From Deltaproteobacteria bacterium GWA2_38_16 (lineage in GTDB: Bacteria > Bdellovibrionota > JACOXK01 > 2-02-FULL-40-11), in NCBI GenBank assembly GCA_001797335.1, contig MGPE01000013.1, positions 14,853-78,852 of the forward strand: a stretch of 64,000 nucleotides of DNA, read 5' to 3'. This document shows, one piece after another, positions 36,332 through 48,310 of this stretch (within the stretch, counting starts at the first letter, position 1; each line of letters opens with the position of its first letter). The position numbers were made by a program, and so were the translations under genes. The notes under the pieces were generated by a model. The model was not told the origin of the DNA and searched no databases. It saw nothing but the letters and a program-made list of their open reading frames with translations.

Positions 36332-37011
36332 TTTTTAAGGATGGAGTGGGAATAGCCGATTTTTATTTCATCAAAAAGAGACTGGCCTTCTGTTTCACTA
36401 TCGTCACTATCACTCATAAAGGCAATGGCGCCAATCTTATCGTCTACTTCATCTTCTCCGAAAGCCTGTTTATAATCTTCCACCACATTTCTTTCTTCTT
36501 GTATCCAGCCTTCTTTTTTTCCATTTTGAAGAACAAAAATTTGAATTCGGCTAGAAAGTGAACTTTTGGTCCGAGTACCTTGGGCTAACTTGTCATCCCA
36601 GACATATTCGATACATTTTGAAAAAATAAATACTTTGGCTGGGAAAATCACATAGATTCGAGCTGCAAAATCTTCTACTTTTTCATCTTCTTTTTTAGGG
36701 AAACGGTTCACTTTCCACTTCCAGCTGATGAAGGGTTTAGAAGTAGGGTTATAAAATTCTTTATCTGGAAATTCATAGTAAATGCCAGAGGCAGCATTTT
36801 TAGCAGTGGCTTGAATAAAATCCTGCCCTGGCCCTTTAATAATTTTATAGTCTACCTTCCCTTTATAGAGTTTTTCTTTCCAAATTTTTAAGACATTGGC
36901 CTCAGAGAAGGTAAAGTATTTCAAAAAATCAGCTGCTTGGACAGGTGAATAATGAAAGAGAGAAAATAAGACAATTCCTACAAAAACCACAATACCTTTT
37001 TGCCAAATCAT
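36328..37011 (-). CDS. DUF3047 periplasmic protein
   Basis: Product of 227 residues with a signal peptide (GIVVFVGIVLFSLFHYSPVQA). The mature part follows DUF3047: FISWKWKVNRFPK, then EDFAARIYVIFP, EYVWDDKLAQGT and the acidic end IAFMSDSDDSETEG, which in this family resembles a carbohydrate-binding or concanavalin-like beta fold. No enzyme activity is established. It overlaps the HAMP gene downstream by 4 bases, so it is probably the periplasmic partner of that membrane protein. Confidence 0.8.
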   Translation of the reverse strand: MIWQKGIVVFVGIVLFSLFHYSPVQAADFLKYFTFSEANVLKIWKEKLYKGKVDYKIIKGPGQDFIQATAKNAASGIYYEFPDKEFYNPTSKPFISWKWKVNRFPKKEDEKVEDFAARIYVIFPAKVFIFSKCIEYVWDDKLAQGTRTKSSLSSRIQIFVLQNGKKEGWIQEERNVVEDYKQAFGEDEVDDKIGAIAFMSDSDDSETEGQSLFDEIKIGYSHSILKK

Positions 37012-37061
37012 ATCAAAAAGTGTAGCAGATTTGATATTTTAAATGCAACTCTTTAATTTTC

Positions 37062-37090
37062 TTGACACTCGAGACTCAACTCACTAAACT
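37062..37090 (+). promoter_or_regulatory. Sigma-70 promoter for zapA-fau-ymdB-tyrS
   Basis: TTGACA (37062-37067), 17 bases, TAAACT (37085-37090). The expected start near 37097 gives a leader of about 19 bases to the ATG at 37116. Confidence 0.6.
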
Positions 37091-37115
37091 TCTTGAAATA
37101 ACAGGTTTTTTTATC

Positions 37116-37397
37116 ATGAAACATACCTACGAAGTAGAAATTATAGGTCAGCGATTTAATATTAAGAGTGAAGAATCTCAAGATCATGTGGATCGAGTGG
37201 TGAGCTACATCAATGAACAGATTAAGGCTATTTCTAAAGATTCTAAAACCATGTCTACTCATCATGCCACGATTCTAACTCTTCTTAATTTAGCCAATGA
37301 ACTTTTTAAAAGCCGACGAGAAGTTGAAAGTTATAAGGGTATGGTCATAGAAAAGACAAAGAATATTATTCATTTAATCGATGCCCAATCCGAGTAG
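37116..37397 (+). CDS. zapA: Cell division protein ZapA
   Basis: FtsZ-ring stabiliser of 93 residues. The start at 37116 (MKHTYEVEIIGQRFNIKSEES) matches the family N-terminus. The longer frame to 37062 runs into the promoter. The second half is a coiled coil for dimer formation, and the middle has the usual LTLLNLANELFK. The last 17 bases overlap the next gene. zapA beside a 5-formyl-THF cyclo-ligase gene is a widespread order, in many bacteria with 6S RNA between them; here there is no room for it. Confidence 0.88.
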   Translation: MKHTYEVEIIGQRFNIKSEESQDHVDRVVSYINEQIKAISKDSKTMSTHHATILTLLNLANELFKSRREVESYKGMVIEKTKNIIHLIDAQSE

Positions 37398-37959
37398 TGA
37401 TAAACAGAAACTTCGACAACGGTTTTTAGAAGAAAGACTTGCGTATCCCCCTTTAGAAATCAAAAAAAAAAGTGATTTTGTTCAAAAAAGATTTTTAAAG
37501 TTTTTAAAAACAGTATCTTCTGTTAAGACCGTGGCACTTTATGCAGAGTGTAAGAATGAAGTTTCAACCAGAGAGATTTTTAAACATCTTCGAAAGAAAA
37601 AAATTAGAGTAGTATATCCAAAAATAAATCGGCAAAAAAAAACCATGGCTTTTTGTGAAGTGAAAAATTTAAAATCTATGAAACATGCTTCTTATGCTAT
37701 TTTAGAACCTAAGCCAGGGGCTCTTTCGGTGGCGGTGCAAGATATTGATATGGTTGTTGTTCCGGCTATTGTTTTTGATGAAAAAGGACATAGACTTGGC
37801 TATGGAAAGGGATATTATGATCGCTTGCTTTCTGACTGCTCCTCAAAAACGGTAGGGCTTGCCTTTGAATTTCAAATGGTGAAGCATCTCCCCCGAGAGC
37901 AGTGGGATCGATCGGTTCATATGATTATTACAGAAAAGAAAATGAGGACGATTCAGTAA
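37381..37959 (+). CDS. fau: 5-formyltetrahydrofolate cyclo-ligase
   Basis: ATP-dependent conversion of 5-formyl-THF to 5,10-methenyl-THF, 192 residues. Family marks: KQKLRQRFLEERL at the N-terminus with the ATP-contacting Arg, and the C-terminal loop GHRLGYGKGYYDRLL, which binds phosphate and folate. It overlaps zapA by 17 bases and is followed by the phosphoesterase gene after 6, so all four genes to tyrS are likely one operon. Confidence 0.93.
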   Translation: MPNPSSDKQKLRQRFLEERLAYPPLEIKKKSDFVQKRFLKFLKTVSSVKTVALYAECKNEVSTREIFKHLRKKKIRVVYPKINRQKKTMAFCEVKNLKSMKHASYAILEPKPGALSVAVQDIDMVVVPAIVFDEKGHRLGYGKGYYDRLLSDCSSKTVGLAFEFQMVKHLPREQWDRSVHMIITEKKMRTIQ

Positions 37960-37965
37960 ATTTAT

Positions 37966-38763
37966 ATGGTTAGAATTTTATTTATTGGAGACATTGTGGG
38001 AGAACCCGGCAGGCAGGCTATTGCAACGCTGGTCCCTCGACTTCGTGAAAGAGAAAAAATTGATTTTGTGATTGCTAATAGTGAAAATGCGGCGGGTGGG
38101 GTAGGGGTAACCCCTCCTATTATTAAGAGCTTATTGGAAAGTAAAGTGGATGTGTTAACTTCTGGAAATCATGCGTGGGATAAAAAAGAAGGAATTCTCA
38201 TCTATGACCAAGAGCCAAGACTGATTCGCCCTGCCAATTATCCAAAGACCGTTTATTACCCTGTTCCGGGAAAAGGTTCATTGGTTTTGGAAACAAAATC
38301 AGGGGTTAAAGTAGGAGTGATTAATCTCATGGGGCGGGTATTTTTGGATCAATTGGATTGCCCTTTTCAGGTAGGAGACGAGGAATGGAAAAAAATATCT
38401 TCTCAAACAAAAGTTATTATTATTGATATACATGCAGAAACTACTTCTGAGAAAAAGGCACTTGCATTTTTCTTTGAGGGAAGAGTGAGTGCAGTCTTAG
38501 GAACACATACCCATGTTCAAACGGCCGATGAACAGATTTTAAGGGTGGGTGGGACAGCTTTTATTTCTGATGCTGGGATGACGGGTCCCCACGATTCTGT
38601 GATTGGTGTTGATAAAGAAAAAGTACTAAGAAAATTTTTAACACGCATGCCAGCTAAATATGATGTGGCCAAAAACGATGTTCGTTTGCAAGGCGTGATT
38701 ATTGATATTGAAGAGCGTACCGGAAAAGCTACAGCCATTCGAAGGGTGAATGAATCATTATGA
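37966..38763 (+). CDS. ymdB: YmdB-like metallophosphoesterase (TIGR00282 family)
   Basis: Product of 265 residues matching the YmdB family along its length. It has metal-binding GDIVGEPGRQ, SENAAGG, SGNHAWD, DIHAETTSEK and GTHTHVQTAD. YmdB of Bacillus hydrolyses 2',3'-cyclic and 3',5'-cyclic nucleotides and affects biofilm choices; the role in Gram-negative bacteria is unclear. The stop overlaps the tyrS start by 4 bases (ATGA). Confidence 0.9.
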   Translation: MVRILFIGDIVGEPGRQAIATLVPRLREREKIDFVIANSENAAGGVGVTPPIIKSLLESKVDVLTSGNHAWDKKEGILIYDQEPRLIRPANYPKTVYYPVPGKGSLVLETKSGVKVGVINLMGRVFLDQLDCPFQVGDEEWKKISSQTKVIIIDIHAETTSEKKALAFFFEGRVSAVLGTHTHVQTADEQILRVGGTAFISDAGMTGPHDSVIGVDKEKVLRKFLTRMPAKYDVAKNDVRLQGVIIDIEERTGKATAIRRVNESL

Positions 38764-39983
38764 TAACTTCTCAACAACAATTAGAAGAACTAAAACGTGG
38801 GACCATTGATTTTATAGATGAAAAAGATTTTATTAAAAAAGTTGAAAAATCACTTAAAACAAAAAAACCATTGCGGGTAAAATTGGGGGTAGATCCCACA
38901 GCTCCGGATATTCACCTGGGCCATACGGTAGCCCTTCAAAAATTAAGACAATTTCAAGATTTAGGGCATCATGCTGTTTTAATTATCGGAGATTATACGG
39001 CCTTAGTTGGAGATCCTTCGGGAACTCAAAAAACAAGGCCTCAATTATCGCAAGATCTCATCAAAAAAAATGCTCAGACCTATTTTGATCAAGTTCAAAA
39101 GATTTTGGACATGAAAAAAACAGAAGTTCGATACAATGGCGAATGGTTTTCAAAGATGTCCTTTGTGGAAGTTATTAAATTAGCCTCTCGAATGACCGTA
39201 GCCCGAATGCTTGAGAGAGATGATTTTTCAAAACGCTTTAAAGGGGGAACTCCTATTTGTATTCATGAGTTTATTTATCCTCTGATGCAAGGCTATGATA
39301 GTTTGATGGTTCAAGCGGATGTTGAACTGGGCGGGACAGATCAAATTTTTAATTTATTGGTTGGACGGCAACTCCAAAAAGAAGAAGGGGGAGAGTCTCA
39401 AGTAGTTTTAACAATCCCACTCTTAGAGGGAACCGATGGGATTCGCAAAATGAGCAAATCCTATGACAATTATATTGGAGTGACAGAAGCTCCTTCTCAA
39501 ATTTTTGGAAAGGTCATGAGTATTTCTGATGAATTAATGTGGAAATATTATAATTTACTGAGCCGCTGTTCACTTCAAGAAATCGAAGAAAAGAAAGAAA
39601 AGGCAAACCAGGGGACACTCAATCCTAAATTTGCCAAAATGGAATTAGCCTATGAGCTGGTGACTCGTTTTTATTCCAAGAAAGAAGCCGACAAGGCTCA
39701 GGAAGAATTTAATCGCATTTTTCAATCCAAACAAAATCCTTCGGATATAGAAGAAGTGGCATTAGCGGTGACTGATCCAAAAATATTAGTCACTCAGCTC
39801 ATGCTACTTTCTCACTGTGCGGCCACCAGCAGTGAAGCCAAACGCCTCATTCAGCAAGGTGCCGTATCTATTGGAAATCAAAAAATATCAGACATTAAAG
39901 CCCTCGTGGATACGAACGGTGAAGTTATTTTAAAGGTTGGGAAAAGAGTATTTAAAAAGGTAATTTTTAAACCGTCATCCTGA
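38760..39983 (+). CDS. tyrS: Tyrosyl-tRNA synthetase
   Basis: Class I synthetase, 407 residues, of the TyrRS subgroup with KMSKS spelled out. It has the HIGH-type motif HLGH (PDIHLGHTVALQK), the Tyr pocket in QGYDSLMVQADVELGGTDQ, KMSKS in IRKMSKSYDN, and a C-terminal S4 domain (EAKRLIQQGAVSIGNQKI). The final residues and the TGA stop are supplied by a REP-like repeat (39973-40000), so the C-terminus has probably been shifted a little. Confidence 0.95.
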   Translation: MITSQQQLEELKRGTIDFIDEKDFIKKVEKSLKTKKPLRVKLGVDPTAPDIHLGHTVALQKLRQFQDLGHHAVLIIGDYTALVGDPSGTQKTRPQLSQDLIKKNAQTYFDQVQKILDMKKTEVRYNGEWFSKMSFVEVIKLASRMTVARMLERDDFSKRFKGGTPICIHEFIYPLMQGYDSLMVQADVELGGTDQIFNLLVGRQLQKEEGGESQVVLTIPLLEGTDGIRKMSKSYDNYIGVTEAPSQIFGKVMSISDELMWKYYNLLSRCSLQEIEEKKEKANQGTLNPKFAKMELAYELVTRFYSKKEADKAQEEFNRIFQSKQNPSDIEEVALAVTDPKILVTQLMLLSHCAATSSEAKRLIQQGAVSIGNQKISDIKALVDTNGEVILKVGKRVFKKVIFKPSS

Positions 39984-40000
39984 GTGAAACGAAGGATCTG
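39973..40000. repeat. REP-like half element at the tyrS stop
   Basis: CGTCATCCTGAGTGAAACG then AAGGATCTG. The TGA at 39981-39983 is the stop codon of tyrS. Same family as 54894-54963, with which it shares the variant GAGTGAAACGAAGGATCT. Confidence 0.75.
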
Positions 40001-40006
40001 TTTCTC

Positions 40007-40513
40007 TTAATGATGGTGGGGTTCTTCTTTTGTCTCTTTTAAGTTTTCTTTGAGTCTTCTGCGAACGGCGGCCTTAATTTTTTCGGCCACACGATGTTCG
40101 ATGACAATGTATTTGGCGACCTGTTCTTCTGTTAAAATCTTTTTTAAAGAATCTACTTTTTCTTGTTCTATAGATCGAATGTTTTGTTTAATGGAATCCA
40201 TTTTTTCAATCATTTTGGCCAGATCCACTTCAGAAATAGATTTGTCTTTTTCCTTTTGAGAAAGCTCTTCTCGCAAGTGTAAGAGTTGATCAATGGCTAC
40301 TACTTTTTTGGTATCCAACTCTTGCATTAGTTTTAAAACGTGTTCTTTTTTTTCTCCTTCTAAGTGGAGTTCTTTAACGACTTTTTTATGAAGAATGGTA
40401 TTTAGTTTCTTTTGGAGCTCTGCAACGCGATGAGTGGCCTCGAGGGGAGAAAGGCTGCTTAGGGCAAGCCACAGTACAAATGTCCAGAGTCCTAAAAAAT
40501 ATTTTTTATTCAT
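40007..40513 (-). CDS. Periplasmic Spy/CpxP-like helical protein with His-rich tail
   Basis: Product of 168 residues: signal peptide (YFLGLWTFVLWLALSSLSPLEA), then an all-helical charged domain with a pattern like the heavy-metal sensor/Spy group (KKILTEEQVAKYIVIEHR resembles the LTxxQ region). The C-terminus EEPHHH may bind metal. It is the last gene after an ECF sigma factor and its anti-sigma factor, so it is either a target chaperone or part of the signal path. The AAGGACTT ribosome site precedes the ATG. Confidence 0.7.
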   Translation of the reverse strand: MNKKYFLGLWTFVLWLALSSLSPLEATHRVAELQKKLNTILHKKVVKELHLEGEKKEHVLKLMQELDTKKVVAIDQLLHLREELSQKEKDKSISEVDLAKMIEKMDSIKQNIRSIEQEKVDSLKKILTEEQVAKYIVIEHRVAEKIKAAVRRRLKENLKETKEEPHHH

Positions 40514-40515
40514 GG

Positions 40516-41034
40516 TTAAGTCCTTTCGGTTGCCTCTAACATGGTTTCTTCTAAATTTTGAATAATCTCTTCCAATTGTGCATCGTCAAGATCATTCATG
40601 TCGTCTAAAATGGAATCTTCTGAATGGTCAGACACATCATGAGAATCCATCCGAATTAACTCTTTAGCCAAAGAGCCATACACATTTTTTTGTTGAAAAA
40701 GACTTAAATCTTCAATTTGATTAACGGCCAGGACCACCAAAATAACACCTAGGGCTGCAGAAAAAGCAAATGTAGGCACAGAAAAAAGAGAAAAAAAACG
40801 TTTTAAAAGAGGCTGGGGTTGATTTTCTTCAATACGAGATCTTGTTCTTTGAAGAAGGGTTGAAAAATAAGCCTCACCCGGATCTTCCACAGGAGCTTTT
40901 TTAAGTTCTTGTAGAGAATCTAAGAGTTTTTTAAATTCTTGGCAGGATGTACAAGAATTTAAATGTTCCAATGTACCTTCCGTATTATGCGTATGATTAT
41001 CAATTAAAAAGGATTCACATTCATGGCAATTCAT
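40516..41034 (-). CDS. Membrane anti-sigma factor with zinc-finger domain
   Basis: Product of 172 residues. The N-terminus carries the ZAS-type motif MNCHECESFL ... LEHLNSCTSCQEF, with the H(3)C(2)C zinc site that binds ECF sigma factors. One TM helix lies around residues 90-110 (FSAALGVILVVLAV). The acidic C-terminal part would face the periplasm and ends in repeated Asp/Glu-Leu blocks. It overlaps the sigma gene by 4 bases (ATGA), the classic sigma/anti-sigma arrangement. Confidence 0.87.
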   Translation of the reverse strand: MNCHECESFLIDNHTHNTEGTLEHLNSCTSCQEFKKLLDSLQELKKAPVEDPGEAYFSTLLQRTRSRIEENQPQPLLKRFFSLFSVPTFAFSAALGVILVVLAVNQIEDLSLFQQKNVYGSLAKELIRMDSHDVSDHSEDSILDDMNDLDDAQLEEIIQNLEETMLEATERT

Positions 41035-41603
41035 CTCAATTCTCCTCTCGTATGATCTTTAAACATTCCTTTTAATTTTAAAATAGCTTGGTGATAGTGA
41101 ACCTTGGCTGTACTTTCGGTACAATCTAGAGCTTCGGCAATTTCTTTAAAGGCCAAGTCATCAAATACCCTTAAAATAATGGCAGTTTTTTGTTGCTGTG
41201 ATAGGGCATTAATTTTTTCTAATAGAATTTGAGTATGCTGTTCTCCAATAATCTTTTTTAAAGGGTGGCTACTTTGAACTTTTAGTTTTTTCATGGCAGG
41301 GGTTTCTAAATCAATCTTAGAAATTTGTTGTTCTTTATTTTTAAGATGGTCTTTACACTGGTTAATGGCAATTTTGTAAAGCCAAGTTTTAAAACTGGAT
41401 TCCCCCCTAAAGGTGTTAAGATTAAGATAAACTTGCATGAAGGTTTTTTGCACGACTTCATCTGCATCGCTATGGTTTGCTAAGATACGCATGGCCAGAC
41501 CATAGATGGGCTTTTGAAACTGTAAGAAAAGTTCATTAAACGCTTTTTCATTGCCTTCCTTAAACTCTAAAACTAAGTTATTGATATTTTCATTGGGTGT
41601 CAT
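41031..41603 (-). CDS. ECF-type RNA polymerase sigma factor
   Basis: Product of 190 residues: sigma region 2 (LFLQFQKPIYGLAMRILANHSDADEVVQKTFMQVY, then FKTWLYKIAINQCKDHLKN) and region 4 (ALSQQKTAIILRVFDDLAFKEIAEALDCTESTAKVHYHQA). Regions 1 and 3 are absent as expected for ECF factors. The closest broad type is RpoE-like. Its upstream region carries an ECF-like promoter (41650-41676), so it probably activates its own operon. The anti-sigma gene overlaps it. Confidence 0.92.
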   Translation of the reverse strand: MTPNENINNLVLEFKEGNEKAFNELFLQFQKPIYGLAMRILANHSDADEVVQKTFMQVYLNLNTFRGESSFKTWLYKIAINQCKDHLKNKEQQISKIDLETPAMKKLKVQSSHPLKKIIGEQHTQILLEKINALSQQQKTAIILRVFDDLAFKEIAEALDCTESTAKVHYHQAILKLKGMFKDHTRGELR

Positions 41604-41649
41604 AAAAGGCCTTCTTTATTCTTATCGCTTTTCTGGCACCCAAGACCAT

Positions 41650-41676
41650 TGGACGACAGAAAAACAAAAAGGTTTA
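41650..41676 (-). promoter_or_regulatory. ECF-type promoter of the sigma/anti-sigma operon
   Basis: On the minus strand AAC (complement of 41672-41674) and CGTC (complement of 41652-41655) are separated by 16 bases, the spacing and core of ECF promoters. About 40 bases of leader with AGAAGG lie before the ATG at 41603. Confidence 0.55.
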
Positions 41677-41756
41677 TATTTATATTAAAAAAGTATAAAA
41701 ATAATTAAACTTTTTAGGGGGCAATCAAATTTCCCTAATTATAACATAGAATTACG

Positions 41757-41786
41757 TTGACAACAACATGAAACATTCATTAGGGT
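41757..41786 (+). promoter_or_regulatory. Sigma-70 promoter candidate for tRNA-Ala
   Basis: TTGACA (41757-41762), 18 bases, TAGGGT (41781-41786), 15 bases before the tRNA. The -10 is weak. Confidence 0.4.
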
Positions 41787-41801
41787 TGGTGCGTTTATGG
41801 T

Positions 41802-41874
41802 GGGCCCGTAGCTCAGTTGGGAGAGCACTAGCTTTGCAAGCTAGGGGTCGCAGGTTCGAAGCCTGTCGGGTCCA
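41802..41874 (+). tRNA. tRNA-Ala, anticodon TGC
   Basis: Cloverleaf: acceptor GGGCCCG/CGGGTCC, D arm GCTC...GAGC, anticodon loop TTTGCAA, T arm CAGG TTCGAAG CCTG. CCA is not encoded. It lies about 1.3 kb before 16S rRNA. This is the species that often sits inside the 16S-23S spacer, where only tRNA-Ile is found here. Confidence 0.93.
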
Positions 41875-41896
41875 TATCCTTCTTTATATTTTTCTC

Positions 41897-43060
41897 TTGG
41901 TTATTCTGTGTGTCTTTCTCTTTCGTACTACTCCTGAGCGTGCATATGGGGATTTTGATATTTATTATGCGGCCAGTCAAAATTTTTTAGATTTAAAACC
42001 TATCTATATCTTTCATGGGGGGAGTGAGGAATTTAAATATTCTCCTCTCTTTGCTTTTCTTTTTTCTCCGTTGACGTGGTTACTCAAAACCGTGGCTTTA
42101 TATGTGTGGAATGGACTTTGTGGCATTTTTTTTATTTTAACCCTTTATCTTTTATTTTCTATTAAAAATCTTTCTTTGAAGGAGGTTCAGTGGAAAGAAT
42201 TTTTGTTGATGCTGCTTTTAACGGCTTTTGTTGCACGCTATTTAATTTATCATATTAAAATTGGCCAGGTAAATATTTTGATAGGATTTTTATTGATGCT
42301 TATGACCTATTGTTTTCTAAAAAAACGGCATGATTTTTTAGTGGCCATGCCTTTGGCTGCTTCTTTAATGATAAAATTATTTCCTCTTCTTTTTGTAGCT
42401 TATTTTTTTCTGCGGGGGAGATTTAAAATTGTGTTTTATGCACTTCTTTGTATCGGAGGATTTCTTCTTCTTCCTCTACTGTACACAGGAATTGATCAGT
42501 GTTTTCAATATACCAGAGAATGGGTTCAACTTCTTCGGCAGACTCCAGCGACTATGATTTATAGTCCTAAAAATAATTCACTGTTATCCTTTTATTCATG
42601 GCTTTTTATTGTGCGACATGAACCTTATGCCATTTTTGAATATTTTGACATTAAGACAACCATTTCTTTAACGACCTATCTGAGTTGGATAGGGACGTGT
42701 CTTGGATTATTCAGTGTATGGTTTTTAAATAAAAGACGCTTGGACATAGACATGGCCGGTCTTTTTATATTGGCAGTGATCTTTAATCCTTTAGCCTATA
42801 AAGAATTATTTTATCTTCAAATAGTGCCTTATTTTTTTGCACTTTATTTTATATTTTATGAAAAGGTTTCAAAAGTTTGGAAATATCTTGTTTCTTTTGG
42901 GGTGGGAATAAGCTTTTTGGTGTCCAATAGTATCAAAAGTGCTTATTTGCCAGATGCGATTCTATGGAAATTTTTGGAATACAGGCCTCTTTTGTGGGGA
43001 GCATTGCTTTTATTCTTATCTCTCTTATTTATTAAATTTTTAGATGATAAATTTGCTTGA
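41897..43060 (+). CDS. Multi-TM glycosyltransferase-like protein (GT87/DUF2029)
   Basis: About ten TM helices and the family motif GDFDIYYAASQNFLDLKPIY followed by FKYSPLFAFLFSPLTWL, as in GT87 polyprenol-phosphate-dependent mannosyltransferase-like proteins. Asp in the DFDIYY loop is the presumed catalytic residue. The start is uncertain. The frame is open back to 41768, but that part is the tRNA-Ala gene. The TTG at 41897 is the first plausible start after the tRNA, giving 387 residues with a shortened first helix and no visible ribosome site. The stop codon overlaps the rRNA promoter. Confidence 0.65.
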   Translation: MVILCVFLFRTTPERAYGDFDIYYAASQNFLDLKPIYIFHGGSEEFKYSPLFAFLFSPLTWLLKTVALYVWNGLCGIFFILTLYLLFSIKNLSLKEVQWKEFLLMLLLTAFVARYLIYHIKIGQVNILIGFLLMLMTYCFLKKRHDFLVAMPLAASLMIKLFPLLFVAYFFLRGRFKIVFYALLCIGGFLLLPLLYTGIDQCFQYTREWVQLLRQTPATMIYSPKNNSLLSFYSWLFIVRHEPYAIFEYFDIKTTISLTTYLSWIGTCLGLFSVWFLNKRRLDIDMAGLFILAVIFNPLAYKELFYLQIVPYFFALYFIFYEKVSKVWKYLVSFGVGISFLVSNSIKSAYLPDAILWKFLEYRPLLWGALLLFLSLLFIKFLDDKFA

Positions 43061-43083
43061 CTTTGAAATGAGCATTATATAAT
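43057..43083 (+). promoter_or_regulatory. Promoter of the rRNA operon
   Basis: TTGACT (43057-43062) and TATAAT (43078-43083), 15 bases apart. The TGA inside the -35 is also the stop codon of the upstream gene. It is about 95 bases before mature 16S. Confidence 0.5.
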
Positions 43084-43111
43084 TCTACTCACTTCGATAA
43101 TCGGAAATCTT

Positions 43112-43150
43112 GGTCTTTGAAAACTAAACAGCAAGTTTTAATTTTTTGCG
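43112..43150 (+). promoter_or_regulatory. boxA-like antitermination element and 16S 5' processing arm
   Basis: GGTCTTTGAAAACTAAACAGC resembles the rRNA boxA leader. From 43126 the arm starting AAACAGCAAG matches, as reverse complement, the segment 44797-44819 after 16S (ending CTTGCTGTTT), forming the long stem cut by RNase III. Confidence 0.65.
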
Positions 43151-43178
43151 AGCATTAGTGATTCAAACTATTTTTATA

Positions 43179-44740
<1,562 letters not shown>

Positions 44741-44845
44741 TAAATCGATGTTATCCTAAGCCAAAAGCGAAGGATAATATTTAGATTAGGTCATTTCGTA
44801 AAAAATTTTCTTGCTGTTTAGCTTTGGAAGACCAGGAAAGCACAG

Positions 44846-44922
<77 letters not shown>

Positions 44923-44960
44923 AAGTTTTGGTTTTCATAAAGTTTGCTAAACGTTAGCAA

Positions 44961-44982
44961 TCGGTCTTTGACAATCGTATAT
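44961..44982 (+). promoter_or_regulatory. boxA-like element and 23S 5' processing arm
   Basis: TCGGTCTTTGACAATCG repeats the boxA pattern seen before 16S. GACAATCGTATAT (44970-44982) is perfectly complementary to ATATACGATTGTC at 48103-48115 beyond 23S, so the two bracket the 23S precursor. Confidence 0.65.
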
Positions 44983-45037
44983 ATTTCGTTTCAATTTTGA
45001 AAATGCATAGGAAACTCTCTATTTAATTATAATTTAT

Positions 45038-48062
<3,025 letters not shown>

Positions 48063-48132
48063 ATAAATGAGTTTCCAGTTGTTTTTTAAGAACGGGATGA
48101 AAATATACGATTGTCGAAATTTTTATAAAGTT

Positions 48133-48248
48133 TGTGGTGTCTATAGCGGAGGGGTCACACCCGATTCCATTCCGAACTCGGCCGTTAAGCCCTCCTGCGG
48201 TGATGGTACTGTACGGGAAGCCGTGTGGGAGAGTAGCGCGATGCCACA
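48133..48248 (+). rRNA. rrf: 5S ribosomal RNA
   Basis: TGTGGTGTCTATAGCGGAGG at the 5' end pairs with the GATGCCACA end. The internal CCCGATTCCATTCCGAACTC and GTAGCGCGATGCC segments are typical. About 116 bases, 70 bases after 23S. Confidence 0.94.
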
Positions 48249-48255
48249 ATTAATT

Positions 48256-48299
48256 AAAAAAGGGCTGACCCAAAAGGTTAGCCCTTTTTTGTTTTTTTA
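48256..48299 (+). terminator. Rho-independent terminator of the rRNA operon
   Basis: AGGGCTGACC and GGTTAGCCCT form a 10-bp stem with a short CAAAA loop, preceded by A residues and followed by two T runs. Confidence 0.9.
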
Positions 48300-48310
48300 T
48301 CGGAGTATAC

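Noticed and set aside
37062-37115. Earlier start for zapA at 37062
   Set aside because: It coincides with a TTGACA -35 box, and the family N-terminus begins at 37116.
37381-37397. 6S RNA between zapA and fau
   Set aside because: The two genes overlap by 17 bases, so there is no room for the RNA that is often found there.
41768-41896. N-terminal extension of the GT87-like protein from 41768
   Set aside because: This stretch is the tRNA-Ala gene; the peptide is its translation, not protein sequence.
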